Shown here: one piece after another, positions 6,901 through 13,530 of the stretch
Layout of the letters: every line of letters begins with the position of its first letter
Position numbering within the stretch: position 1 is the stretch's first letter
Assembly: GCA_959602645.1 (NCBI GenBank)
Contig: CAUGTZ010000035.1
Span: forward strand, 1-13,535
Source of the DNA: an uncultured Collinsella sp.
GTDB taxonomy: Bacteria; Actinomycetota; Coriobacteriia; Coriobacteriales; Coriobacteriaceae
Direction of reading: 5' to 3'
DNA length: 13,535 nucleotides
The notes under the pieces: generated by a model
The model's database searches: none
Told to the model about the DNA's origin: nothing
The model's input: the letters and a program-made list of their open reading frames with translations, nothing else
Position numbers and translations under genes: made by a program

Positions 6901-9900
6901 TTGAATACGAGCTGCCGCAGGATACGCTTGCCGCCGAGCGCGTGACGCTCGAGGCGCGCGTGGGCTCGACCGACGTCGCCGCCGCTGCCGCAGAGGTGAC
7001 GGCTCGCAATTATGTGCGCTATGTTCCGGGCGCTTCGGTCTGGAACTTTGATGTGACGTATCGTGGCGGTACGCAAAACTTGGTCAAGGACGGTAAGGAC
7101 ACCGGCAAGAGCCTGTGGACCTTCCATCATCTGCCACAAAAGAAGAACGCCTACTGGACCTTTGACATCACGCTCGAGGTGGGAAACGAAGAGGCCGCCG
7201 ACACGCTCGACCTGTACGTGGACTGCGTGGATGGCAAGACGGTGACGATTCCTCTGGCTCAAAAGTCGCGCGAGGGCACCCATGTTCGCTATGTGGCGGA
7301 GTATGTGGACGAGGGTTACCTTAAGCTGCTCGATGAGTTTAACAAGGCGAATGACTCGACCTATGTGAACTGCGGCAACTTTGAGCAAATCTTTATGCCG
7401 CAGACCTACCGCATCTCCAATGCTCAGCTTATGACCATGCTGAGTTTTGACGCCAAAGCTTCGGCCAAAAAGCATTCCGCCGCGGCCGAGGAGCGCCAGC
7501 AGGAGTTCTCGAATGCCGTGCAGCAGTGGCACGAGTATATGATGGATAACTCGTTTAATGATGTCGACGAGGCCTTTAACGACGCGATTGACCAGATGGT
7601 CGCCGATGCGTTTGCCGAGGAGGAGAAGGGCGGCAAGGACGAGGGCGGCAACGCGCGTAAGGTTTGCCGTGCTCCTGCTGCCCGCGAAGGCGAGGGTGAT
7701 GATGCTGGCAACGACGAGGCGGCGCAGTTTGCCGCCGAGCTTAAGGCTGCGGTTGGTGGCTCGTCGGCGCTGCTGACCAAGCAGGGCGACAGCTATGGCG
7801 TCAACGTGGACAAGATGATCTTTGAGGACGCGTACGGCACCGGTGAGGATTGGTACCAGGAACTCGCGTCGGCTCAGGGTGCAAGCGCGGCGGACGCGGC
7901 GGCGCTCAAGGAGCTTGTTGACCATGCATCGCGAGCGGAGTTTATTGCCCAGCAGGCCGAGAATCTGGTGGGCCAGTCGATGGGTATCGGCCAGCTCAAC
8001 CAATATGGAAGCTGGAATGACGCAACCGCTGCGGCGCTCAACAAGTGTGCGGGCATTAAGGCCAGCGAGTACAACGGCCAGTCGACGAGCGGGTTTAACG
8101 ATTTGGGCCAGGCGCTCGGCAGCTCGCTGAGCTACAAGGCGGCTGACGACGATACCGTCAAGGGCTTTAAGGTCGCCGCGCCCGATGGCGAGCAGACGGC
8201 CTATATCGAGTCCGAGTTTATCGAGAACTCCAATAACAACAAAAACCAGGCGCTGCTGTTTAACTCGATCGCCATGCAATGCGACATTTTGGACAATCTG
8301 TACGATAACTGGAACGTAGTCCACAGCCTCAATAACTCTACGATTCGCGGATGGCTCATGGCCTGGAAGCGCAACGGCGACGTGAGCGCCCATATGAAGC
8401 TCATCCGCACGATCCGTTCGCTCAAGAGCTATAAGATCGAGTGCGAGATGTTCGGACAGGTCTTTAAGACCGATGCGTGGAAGGCGGCCGGCCAGGCGTT
8501 TCCCGCGGCGACCCAGGGCATCGGCATCTTTACCGGCATTTACGGCGTGAACGATGCCAGCAAGAACTGGGAGAACGTGAACGTCCGTATGCAGAAGGTG
8601 AAGGGCGAGCGCGAGGGCTATGAGCTTCAGCATACGCGCTTGCTTGCCAAGCCCGAGAAGACCGAGGACGACTGGAAGTGCATTTACGCGCTGCGCGACG
8701 CCATGGAGAAGGCGCGTGCGTTTGAGGATCTGCTGTATCGCCAGCTCTGCCACGATAGCACCGATGTGGCGGTGGGCTCCATTATGACAATCGCCGGCGT
8801 GCTGACGGCCGGTTCGGCGGGTACCGTGGTGGGCGCTGCCTATGACGCGGCTTCGACGAGTGTGGGCTCGGAGCGCGCGATTAAGTTGACCAATGCCGAG
8901 TGCGCCTACGATGTCGCCTGTGAGCAGGTGGAGCGCGCGTGCCAGAATCGTATTACGGTCAACTGGGGTGAGCTGACCGATGCTGAGGTCTATAACGCCA
9001 ACAAGGACGGCTTGATCTCGGACGAGAAGATGCAGTCGATCTTCGAGGCGCGTTACCGCCATGTGGCCGCCAAGGCTGCACCCGACCCTGCGGGCGTGGT
9101 GTACGAGGGCCTGCTGTCCAATACGGTCAAGGGTGCGACGGTTGAGCTGTGGAGCGCCGACGATGCGGCCGGCACCAATGCCACGCGTTGGGATGCCGAG
9201 GAGTATGAGCAGGACAATCCGCTTGCAACGGGTGCGGACGGTGCGTACAACTGGAATACGCCGACCGGATGGTATCAGGTGCGCGTGACCAAGGACGGGT
9301 ATGAGGAGGCGCGTTCGGCTTGGCTGCGCGTGCCGCCGATTCAGACTGAGGTGAACATTGGTTTGGTGTCGACGGCGGCGCCCGAGGTAGCTTCGGTCCA
9401 TGCCTATACCGATTGCGTCGAGGTTGAGTTTACGCAGTATATGGATGCGAGTGACGATGCCCTGGTCGCATTGTGCGCGCAGGGCTTGGGCGACGTGACG
9501 TATACGTGGCTCGACAAGCAGGACGATCCCAATGGCAGGCCGCTGTCGCGCGTGCTGCGTATTCGCTATGCCGATGCGTGTGAGGCGGGCTCGACGGTGT
9601 CGTTTGAGCTCGACGGTGCTCGGAACTATGCCGGCACGGCCATGTCGCGCTGGGCAAGCGGGGAGCTTGCCGTGGGCGTTCGTGCCGACAAGCTCAAGCT
9701 CAACGTGGAACAAGCTGTGACCATGCTTGAGGGCGGCGACTTTGAGCTGGTGGCACATGTGACCGATAAGGCGGGCAAGCCGTTTGCGGGCGCCAAGGTT
9801 AGTGTTGGGCTGGAATCCTCGGCTATCTGCTCTGTCGATGCCACCCAGGCCGTGACGGGCGAGGACGGCGCGGCGACGTTTATGTTGCACGGTGCCCTGC

Positions 9901-10601
9901 CCGGCTTGACGACGTTGACGGCGACGGTGGACGGCACGGCGCTGTCCAAGCAGGTCGACGTTCGCGTGTCTGCCGAGGCAGTGCGACCGGCGCGACCGGT
10001 GGCGACGATTGGTGCGACGACGTTTGGTGCATGGTCGCCCAAGGAGAACTACATTACGGTGCCCAAGGGCACGAAGCTGGAGCTTTCGGCGGAGGATGGC
10101 GCGACCATTTGGTACACCACCAACGACACCTGCCCCTGCCGTGACGAAGGCCGCGTAAAGTACACCGAGCCTATTGTGCTTGATAGCAACATGTATGTGC
10201 GCATTGCGGCGCAGCGTCCCGGCATGTCGTACAGCGAGTATTCGGAGCGCTTGAACATTACGATTACGGTGACCGATGAGGCGGTGCCTGAGCCCAAGCC
10301 GGAGCCCGGGCCGGAGCCCGAGCCCAAGCCGGAACCCAAGCCGACGCCTGGCAGCGGCGAGCAGGGTGGCGGTGCGGATGGCTCTGGCGGTACCGGGGTT
10401 CCTGCGGGTGGTTCGACTTCGACGACGACAACGGTGACGACGGACAAGTCCAAGGGTAAGGGCAAGAACGGTAAGAAGTCCGATAACGCTGCGCTCGTCA
10501 ACACGGGAGACGCCACTGCGATGACGGTCGCCGCCCTGGGTATCGCCGGCGCAACCGTTGCCGCCGCCGGTGTTGCCGCGACCAAGCGCCGCAAGCGCTA
10601 G
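3981..10601 (+). CDS. Giant multidomain cell-surface protein (BspA-type LRR, Ig-like, chitobiase-C-like, sorting tail)
   Basis: A 2206-residue exported protein. Signal peptide 1-33 (cleavage after AFA). Asp/Ala/Pro-rich stretch with a 12-residue tandem repeat (56-79). BspA-type leucine-rich repeats at about 195-425 (units such as VERIEQHAFDGCS and VKSIGALAFAS). Beta/Ig-like region about 480-1140. Mostly helical unassigned region about 1150-1680, containing an acidic low-complexity patch (about 1210-1252) and a Gly/Ala-rich hydrophobic stretch (about 1599-1621). Carboxypeptidase-regulatory-like domain 1707-1794; Ig-like domain 1799-1900; Big_1-like domain 1902-2000; chitobiase C-terminal-like domain 2007-2097 (IWYTTNDTCPC, VKYTEPI). 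Pro/Glu-rich stalk about 2100-2124; sorting signal LVNTG at 2172-2176, hydrophobic segment, KRRKR end. Start ATG follows AGGAAAGGA (3966-3974), preferred to TTG at 3957. Likely an adhesin or large scaffold on the wall; no enzyme active site recognised. It shares its promoter-side element and 3' end with the preceding surface gene. Confidence 0.9.
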   Translation: MRWTTVRALCRRLTIAAVTLTMVTGSLPVGAFAEVLTTDSTFVQTDVDQVDAVDPADAAPDADAANAADPAPDADAADPTVLDTGDTPTPPDSEIASAAGLTGAGQTESTPAGTLATDLVEGKELAEQQKQEEASGTEATWNEELELWATSKGATGVKGEYDDGYVAGEQTPAQYYFSIDSLTNEISIEYGDAGITTLEVPSTIDDKNVASLTGMGSAALTSITFASNSHVRSVGGLGGSSIKEIALPDSVEELKSYAFYKSKTLQTVTWPNNAAFTTIPEQAFKECEQLDDNVVATLPPSVKTIDYLAFAYCGVPQFYVSDTTVLTFTQIDVPGTVERIEQHAFDGCSFVSSVTIGDGVKSIGALAFASLDPAIAGKEIVLPKSVEMIEWGAFENTRYGNETNHNAVVLRVMNPDLQFGEAGYPGDYNERVTIDGVTYAIPFSEGQIIYAYATDSAGNPSMVKKLADAVADRKDSVDSSKPAYTFEWMGEAAQVTGKLPQSATATLVQAGQSTPLAVGDDGSFTADALSKTAATLRISLSGYYDMVLARPGDQMTGTWNIGEIKAGDFTKIPASRAIELNVGYLEPIVGQDKTERIELNSLDNIDLTVKSGGKTLKPAKGDKENDFRIQGTALVVSQAIADADQDLEITLEPKDSLRLGGATATVKPSAGKLDIDLKPWGTATVTTKGDYQGANRVLVFRTSDGKLVADGVTYLMGYEDDGTTPIMKAETPRLKAGSYTIVAFNKTSYDIQATSYSTFSRLGLTVGKHIAQKQVKIEDGKQLDVTLDVPTFDVETYRAERGLTAGSVIADSSAVVGVETELRIHYELKDSQAAKIEIPLAKDAVEDVSAGSRDPGDSSHTWWTDATWEGDNLVLDMKKSAGADVFVRFKPKAAGIYAVSPLITLGEVTLPLGSTTLEVSGSRIEVDNTDVHSLLGNVAYVYAAPGKSVQLTVGAGASAAKYTGKTNKLGRAKIEYELPQDTLAAERVTLEARVGSTDVAAAAAEVTARNYVRYVPGASVWNFDVTYRGGTQNLVKDGKDTGKSLWTFHHLPQKKNAYWTFDITLEVGNEEAADTLDLYVDCVDGKTVTIPLAQKSREGTHVRYVAEYVDEGYLKLLDEFNKANDSTYVNCGNFEQIFMPQTYRISNAQLMTMLSFDAKASAKKHSAAAEERQQEFSNAVQQWHEYMMDNSFNDVDEAFNDAIDQMVADAFAEEEKGGKDEGGNARKVCRAPAAREGEGDDAGNDEAAQFAAELKAAVGGSSALLTKQGDSYGVNVDKMIFEDAYGTGEDWYQELASAQGASAADAAALKELVDHASRAEFIAQQAENLVGQSMGIGQLNQYGSWNDATAAALNKCAGIKASEYNGQSTSGFNDLGQALGSSLSYKAADDDTVKGFKVAAPDGEQTAYIESEFIENSNNNKNQALLFNSIAMQCDILDNLYDNWNVVHSLNNSTIRGWLMAWKRNGDVSAHMKLIRTIRSLKSYKIECEMFGQVFKTDAWKAAGQAFPAATQGIGIFTGIYGVNDASKNWENVNVRMQKVKGEREGYELQHTRLLAKPEKTEDDWKCIYALRDAMEKARAFEDLLYRQLCHDSTDVAVGSIMTIAGVLTAGSAGTVVGAAYDAASTSVGSERAIKLTNAECAYDVACEQVERACQNRITVNWGELTDAEVYNANKDGLISDEKMQSIFEARYRHVAAKAAPDPAGVVYEGLLSNTVKGATVELWSADDAAGTNATRWDAEEYEQDNPLATGADGAYNWNTPTGWYQVRVTKDGYEEARSAWLRVPPIQTEVNIGLVSTAAPEVASVHAYTDCVEVEFTQYMDASDDALVALCAQGLGDVTYTWLDKQDDPNGRPLSRVLRIRYADACEAGSTVSFELDGARNYAGTAMSRWASGELAVGVRADKLKLNVEQAVTMLEGGDFELVAHVTDKAGKPFAGAKVSVGLESSAICSVDATQAVTGEDGAATFMLHGALPGLTTLTATVDGTALSKQVDVRVSAEAVRPARPVATIGATTFGAWSPKENYITVPKGTKLELSAEDGATIWYTTNDTCPCRDEGRVKYTEPIVLDSNMYVRIAAQRPGMSYSEYSERLNITITVTDEAVPEPKPEPGPEPEPKPEPKPTPGSGEQGGGADGSGGTGVPAGGSTSTTTTVTTDKSKGKGKNGKKSDNAALVNTGDATAMTVAALGIAGATVAAAGVAATKRRKR
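4146..4217 (+). repeat. 36-base tandem repeat in the giant surface gene
   Basis: Two adjacent 36-base units (4146-4181 and 4182-4217) encoding ADAAPDADAANA and ADPAPDADAADP. In-frame repeats of this kind can change copy number by slippage and so alter the length of the Asp/Ala/Pro-rich stretch just after the signal peptide. Confidence 0.75.
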
Positions 10602-10638
10602 GTTTTTGGCGACAGCGCCCATCCTCGGCTTCGGCAAA

Positions 10639-10776
10639 ATCTAAATCTGTAACACCTGACCGTCCAAAACGGCCCTAGATGTTACAGATTTAGATGAACC
10701 GAATGGCCGCCAACCTAACGTCTCGATCTGTAACATGTAGCGAGGAATTTGGCCTCTAACTGTTACAGATCGAGAC
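10639..10776. repeat. Double inverted-repeat cassette, copy 2
   Basis: Same plan and lengths as 3681-3818. Unit A: ATCTAAATCTGTAACA (10639-10654) with its exact complement at 10680-10695. Unit B: GTCTCGATCTGTAACA (10720-10735) with its complement at 10761-10776. Loops are 25 bases; the 24-base spacer is identical to copy 1. Unit A differs from copy 1 by C to A in one arm and G to T in the other, so the pairing is kept. It begins 37 bases after the stop of the giant gene. Confidence 0.85.
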
Positions 10777-10800
10777 AAAACGACCAGGCAAGTCCCAAAC

Positions 10801-10831
10801 CACCACAAAGGGGACAGGCACCTTTGTGGTG
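10801..10831. repeat. Small hairpin repeat, perfect copy
   Basis: CACCACAAAGG (10801-10811) and CCTTTGTGGTG (10821-10831) are exact complements with loop GGACAGGCA, the same loop as the copy at 1628-1662. Confidence 0.75.
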
Positions 10832-10849
10832 ATGGGTTGGCCGGCATAG

Positions 10850-10887
10850 AAAAAGTCCCCGCCGGGCGTGTGCTCGACGGGGACTTT
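10850..10887 (-). terminator. Intrinsic terminator of the nfnAB operon
   Basis: On the minus strand AAAGTCCCCG (10887-10878) pairs with CGGGGACTTT (10861-10852) around a 16-base loop, and the transcript runs on into five U. It lies 28 bases after the nfnB stop. The A-run before the stem on the other strand is short, so it could also weakly stop plus-strand transcripts from the giant gene. Confidence 0.85.
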
Positions 10888-10915
10888 GCCGTTTAATGGC
10901 TAGCGCTGAGGGTGA

Positions 10916-12325
10916 TTACTCGCCCAGCAGGCTCTTGGTGATGGAGGCAGCGGCCTTCTTGCCGGCGCCCATCGCCAGAATGACCGTAGCGGCACCGGTG
11001 ACGATGTCGCCGCCGGCCCAGATGCGGGGATCGGTGGTCTGGCCGGTCTCCTCGTCGGCGACGATGTAGCCCCACTTGTTGAGCTCCATCTTGCCGCCGA
11101 TCTTCTTTGCGAAGGGGTTGGCGTTGGTGCCGATAGCCGAAATCGCGACGTCGCAGGGGATCTCCTCTATGGCGCCCTCGATGGGCACCGGGCGACGACG
11201 GCCGGACTCGTCGGGCTCGCCGAGTTCCATCTTCTGGACCTTGACGGCGCACACGGAGCCGTCCTCGCCAGCGACAAACTCGAGCGGGGAGACGAGCGGC
11301 AGAACCTCGACGCCCTCGGCCTTAGCATGGTGCAGCTCGGCGCGACGGCAGGGCATCTCGTCCTCGGTACGGCGGTAGGCGATGATGGCGTGCTCGGCGC
11401 CCAGGCGCTTGGCGGTACGGACGGCGTCCATAGCCACGTTGCCGCCACCAAAGACGACGACGTTCTTGCCGTGCTTGGTGGGGGTGTCGTACTCGGGGAA
11501 CTTGTTGGCCTTCATCAGGTTCACGCGGGTGAGGTACTCGTTGGCGAAGAAGACGTTGGGCAGGTTCTCGCCGGGGACGTTGAGGAACTTGGGCAGGCCA
11601 GCGCCGGTCGCCACGTAGATGGCGTCGAAGCCCTGCTCGAACAGCTCCTCGGCCGTGGCCATGTTGCCCACGACGGAGTTGTACTCAAACTTGACGCCCA
11701 TGTCCTCCAGGCCGTCAATCTCGCGCTTGACGACTGCCTTGGGCAGACGGAACTCGGGGATGCCGTAGACCAGCACGCCGCCGCCGGTAAAGAATGCCTC
11801 GAAGACGGTGACGTCAAAGCCGTTGCGGGCGAGCTCACCGGCGCAGGTGATGCCGGACGGGCCAGAGCCGACGACGGCGACCTTCTTGCCGTTCTTGGGA
11901 GCCATCTTGGGCGTGGAAGCGAGCTCGGGGCGATCACCCAGGAAGCGCTCGAGCTGGCCGATGGCCACGGGCTCGGACTTCTTGCCACGGATGCACTTGC
12001 CCTCGCACTGGTTCTCCTGCGGGCAGACGCGGCCGCAGATGGCGGGAAGCATGGAGTCCTCGCGGATGGTATCGAGAGCGCCGCCGAAGTCCTTCTCGCG
12101 GATCTGCTCGATAAAGCGGGGGATGTTGATGTTGACGGGGCAGCCCTCAACGCAGAACGGCTTCTTGCAGTTGAGGCAGCGCTCGGCCTCGGCCAGCGCC
12201 ATCTCCTCGGTGAAGCCCTTGTCGACGGGGCGGAAGTCGCAGGCGCGCTCGGCAGCCGGCTCCTCGTTATCGGGGGTGCGGGGCGACTTCATATCGGCAA
12301 CGAAACGACCGTTAACTAGTGGCAT
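10916..12325 (-). CDS. nfnB: NfnB-like large subunit, NADPH-binding flavoprotein (glutamate-synthase small-subunit family)
   Basis: A 469-residue cytoplasmic iron-sulfur flavoprotein. The N-terminal ferredoxin-like domain has two cysteine sets, C50/C53/C58/C62 (CLNCKKPFCVEGCP) and C97/C101/C107/C111 (CGRVCPQENQCEGKC), for two [4Fe-4S] clusters. An FAD Rossmann fold starts at VAVVGSGPSG (149-158), an NAD(P) fold at VVVFGGGNVAMD (289-300), followed by the family motif YRRTEDEMP (317-325); a closing FAD motif is GGDIVTGAATVILA (438-451). Paired with the preceding gene it matches NfnAB, which couples NADH and reduced ferredoxin oxidation to NADP+ reduction. Databases often label it gltA, NADPH-dependent glutamate synthase, but no large glutamate synthase subunit is in view, so I prefer NfnB. 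The ATG lies inside the end of nfnA (10-nt overlap), with GAGGAAAAG in nfnA's last codons as ribosome site, suggesting translational coupling. Confidence 0.88.
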   Translation of the reverse strand: MPLVNGRFVADMKSPRTPDNEEPAAERACDFRPVDKGFTEEMALAEAERCLNCKKPFCVEGCPVNINIPRFIEQIREKDFGGALDTIREDSMLPAICGRVCPQENQCEGKCIRGKKSEPVAIGQLERFLGDRPELASTPKMAPKNGKKVAVVGSGPSGITCAGELARNGFDVTVFEAFFTGGGVLVYGIPEFRLPKAVVKREIDGLEDMGVKFEYNSVVGNMATAEELFEQGFDAIYVATGAGLPKFLNVPGENLPNVFFANEYLTRVNLMKANKFPEYDTPTKHGKNVVVFGGGNVAMDAVRTAKRLGAEHAIIAYRRTEDEMPCRRAELHHAKAEGVEVLPLVSPLEFVAGEDGSVCAVKVQKMELGEPDESGRRRPVPIEGAIEEIPCDVAISAIGTNANPFAKKIGGKMELNKWGYIVADEETGQTTDPRIWAGGDIVTGAATVILAMGAGKKAAASITKSLLGE

Positions 12326-13155
12326 GCGCAGCTCTTTTCCTCATAGGCCTTGAGGGACGCGCCCTCTTCGGAACGGTAAGCGGCCTGGCGGGCACGAAGG
12401 TCATCCCAGTCGACCAGGGTGGCATCGAAGTCGGGGCCGTCGACGCAAGCGAACTTGGTCACGCCGCCCACCTCGACGCGGCAGCAGCCGCACATACCGG
12501 TGCCGTCAACCATGATGGGGTTGAGCGACGCGGTGATGGGGGTGTCGTACTTCTGGGCGGTGAGGGTCGAGAACTTCATCATCGGAACGGGGCCGACGCA
12601 GAAGACCTGGCTCACGGCCTTGTCCTGCAGCAGGCGCTCCAGCGGAGCGGTGACAACGCCCTGCTCGCCGTAGGAGCCGTCGTCAGTGGTGATGTGGATG
12701 TGGTCCTCGTCGAGGAGCTCGCGGAACTGGTCCTCCATGAGCAGGAGGTCCTTGGTGCGGGCGCCCATGATGGCGTGCACCTCGTGGCCGGTCTCGACCA
12801 GGTGCTTGGCGACCGGGAAGGCAATTGCCAGGCCGACGCCGCCGCCAATGACGGCGCAGGGGCCCTCGGCCATCTCGGTGGGAACGCCCAGCGGGCCCAC
12901 GACGTCGCGCAGCGACTCGCCGGCCTCATAGGTGGACAGCATCTCGGTGGTCTTGCCGATCACCATGAAGATGAACTCGACCCAGCCCTCGTCACCGTTC
13001 CAGCCGGCCAGGGTAAACGGGACGCGCTCGCCCGTCTCGTTGGCGCGAACCATGAGGAACTGTCCAGCGTGCGCATGTTTGGCGATTGCAGGCGCCTCGA
13101 TGCGGAACTTGAACACCTTCTCCGAGAACTGCGTCTTCTCCAGGATCTTATACAT
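12316..13155 (-). CDS. nfnA: NfnA-like small subunit, FAD/NAD-binding [2Fe-2S] protein
   Basis: A 279-residue cytoplasmic protein of the ferredoxin-NADP reductase/PyrK-like family, first gene of the operon. FAD-binding motif RVPFT at 44-48; NAD-binding GGGVGLAIAFPVAKHL at 104-119; CVGPVPMM at 186-193. The [2Fe-2S] site is VDGTGMCGCCRV, with C222, C225, C237 and Asp217; PyrK-type relatives have a fourth cysteine where NfnA-type proteins use an aspartate, which points to NfnA or sulfide-dehydrogenase-alpha rather than PyrK. Family knowledge: NfnA takes electrons from NADH, while NfnB handles ferredoxin and NADP+. The end VDGPDFDATLVDWDDL is also characteristic. An oddity is the terminal SCACH, which adds two cysteines at the very tail. 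The start ATG (13153-13155) is preceded on its strand by AGAGAGGGG. Alternative name: sulfide dehydrogenase alpha subunit; function in vivo is inferred. Confidence 0.87.
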   Translation of the reverse strand: MYKILEKTQFSEKVFKFRIEAPAIAKHAHAGQFLMVRANETGERVPFTLAGWNGDEGWVEFIFMVIGKTTEMLSTYEAGESLRDVVGPLGVPTEMAEGPCAVIGGGVGLAIAFPVAKHLVETGHEVHAIMGARTKDLLLMEDQFRELLDEDHIHITTDDGSYGEQGVVTAPLERLLQDKAVSQVFCVGPVPMMKFSTLTAQKYDTPITASLNPIMVDGTGMCGCCRVEVGGVTKFACVDGPDFDATLVDWDDLRARQAAYRSEEGASLKAYEEKSCACH

Positions 13156-13221
13156 AGAACCCCTCTCTTGTTAGGGCCGCCGAACCGTGCCTCCACGGAA
13201 ATGGACGGTAGCCCGAATAAA

Positions 13222-13256
13222 ACCGTACGCGCACAGGCGTTGTGCAGACATACGGT
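13222..13256 (-). promoter_or_regulatory. Inverted repeat at the 5' end of the nfnAB leader
   Basis: ACCGTA (13222-13227) pairs with TACGGT (13251-13256), with inner arms GCACA (13231-13235) and TGTGC (13241-13245). It lies directly downstream of the -10 candidate, so it would be either an operator over the start site or a hairpin at the very 5' end of the transcript. A smaller CCGTG/CACGG hairpin follows at 13185-13198, nearer the ATG. Confidence 0.4.
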
Positions 13257-13260
13257 ACGA

Positions 13261-13266
13261 ATTATA
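13261..13266 (-). promoter_or_regulatory. Candidate -10 box for nfnAB
   Basis: TATAAT on the minus strand, about 106 bases before the nfnA ATG. No good -35 hexamer is visible 16-19 bases upstream, so it is a -10 match only. Confidence 0.4.
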
Positions 13267-13314
13267 CCCTCATGGACATGCCGTTTACGTGTATCTTCGG
13301 CAGGCGGAAAAGTG

Positions 13315-13349
13315 ACCTGCCAAAAAGGGACAGGTTTATTTCGGCAGGT
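13315..13349. repeat. Hairpin with a GGGACAGG loop (related element)
   Basis: ACCTGCCAAAA (13315-13325) pairs with TTTCGGCAGGT (13339-13349) with one mismatch. The loop is AGGGACAGGTTTA. The arms differ from the CCACCRCAAAGG family, but the loop shares GGGACAGG, which suggests a related class of extragenic palindrome. Confidence 0.55.
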
Positions 13350-13360
13350 TTTATCAGGCA

Positions 13361-13406
13361 AAACGAAAAAGGGGGCCGGCCTCGCGCATCGGTGGGGCCG
13401 GCCCCC
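13361..13406 (-). terminator. Intrinsic terminator for a gene beyond the right edge
   Basis: A perfect 11-bp GC-rich stem, GGGGGCCGGCC (13371-13381) with GGCCGGCCCCC (13396-13406), loop of 14 bases, followed on the minus strand by TTTTTCGTTT. It ends minus-strand transcription entering from the right, separating that gene from nfnAB. No coding end is visible between 13407 and 13535. Confidence 0.8.
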
Positions 13407-13486
13407 TATGGGGCGTTATGCATGTATGGCGGCACAGAGTCAATTGCGATGCAGCCGTTGCGGCGTTTCCGCACATAAAACGGGAC

Positions 13487-13530
13487 TGCGGACAAAAAGT
13501 TGGACCATCAGGTCCGGTTTGGAGTCCGCA
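13487..13530. repeat. Nested inverted repeat at the right edge
   Basis: Outer arms TGCGGAC (13487-13493) and GTCCGCA (13524-13530), inner hairpin GGACC-ATCA-GGTCC (13502-13515). The pattern may continue past the window. No function assigned. Confidence 0.6.

Larger units (their letters stand above)
10494..10831. repeat. Duplicated 3'-end block, copy 2
   Basis: Second copy of the block at 3537-3876: LVNTG codons, hydrophobic tail, stop, double inverted-repeat cassette, small hairpin. The tail proteins differ at only a few residues (TGDATAM against TGDTTAM, AAGV against AAGL, final R against H). Confidence 0.75.

Noticed and set aside
8994..9029. EF-hand or dockerin-like calcium loop (NANKDGLISDEK) in the giant protein
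   Set aside because: Only a partial match: the first ligand is Asn and the last position is Lys instead of an acid, and there is no second loop.
6264..10637. A 1457-codon open frame on the minus strand opposite the giant gene
   Set aside because: It mirrors the biased GC-rich codons of the plus-strand gene. Its translation is very rich in Arg, His, Leu and Gly with no domain, signal peptide or motif, while the plus strand has a clear multidomain protein. The same applies to the minus frames at 3912-5009 and 5124-6236.
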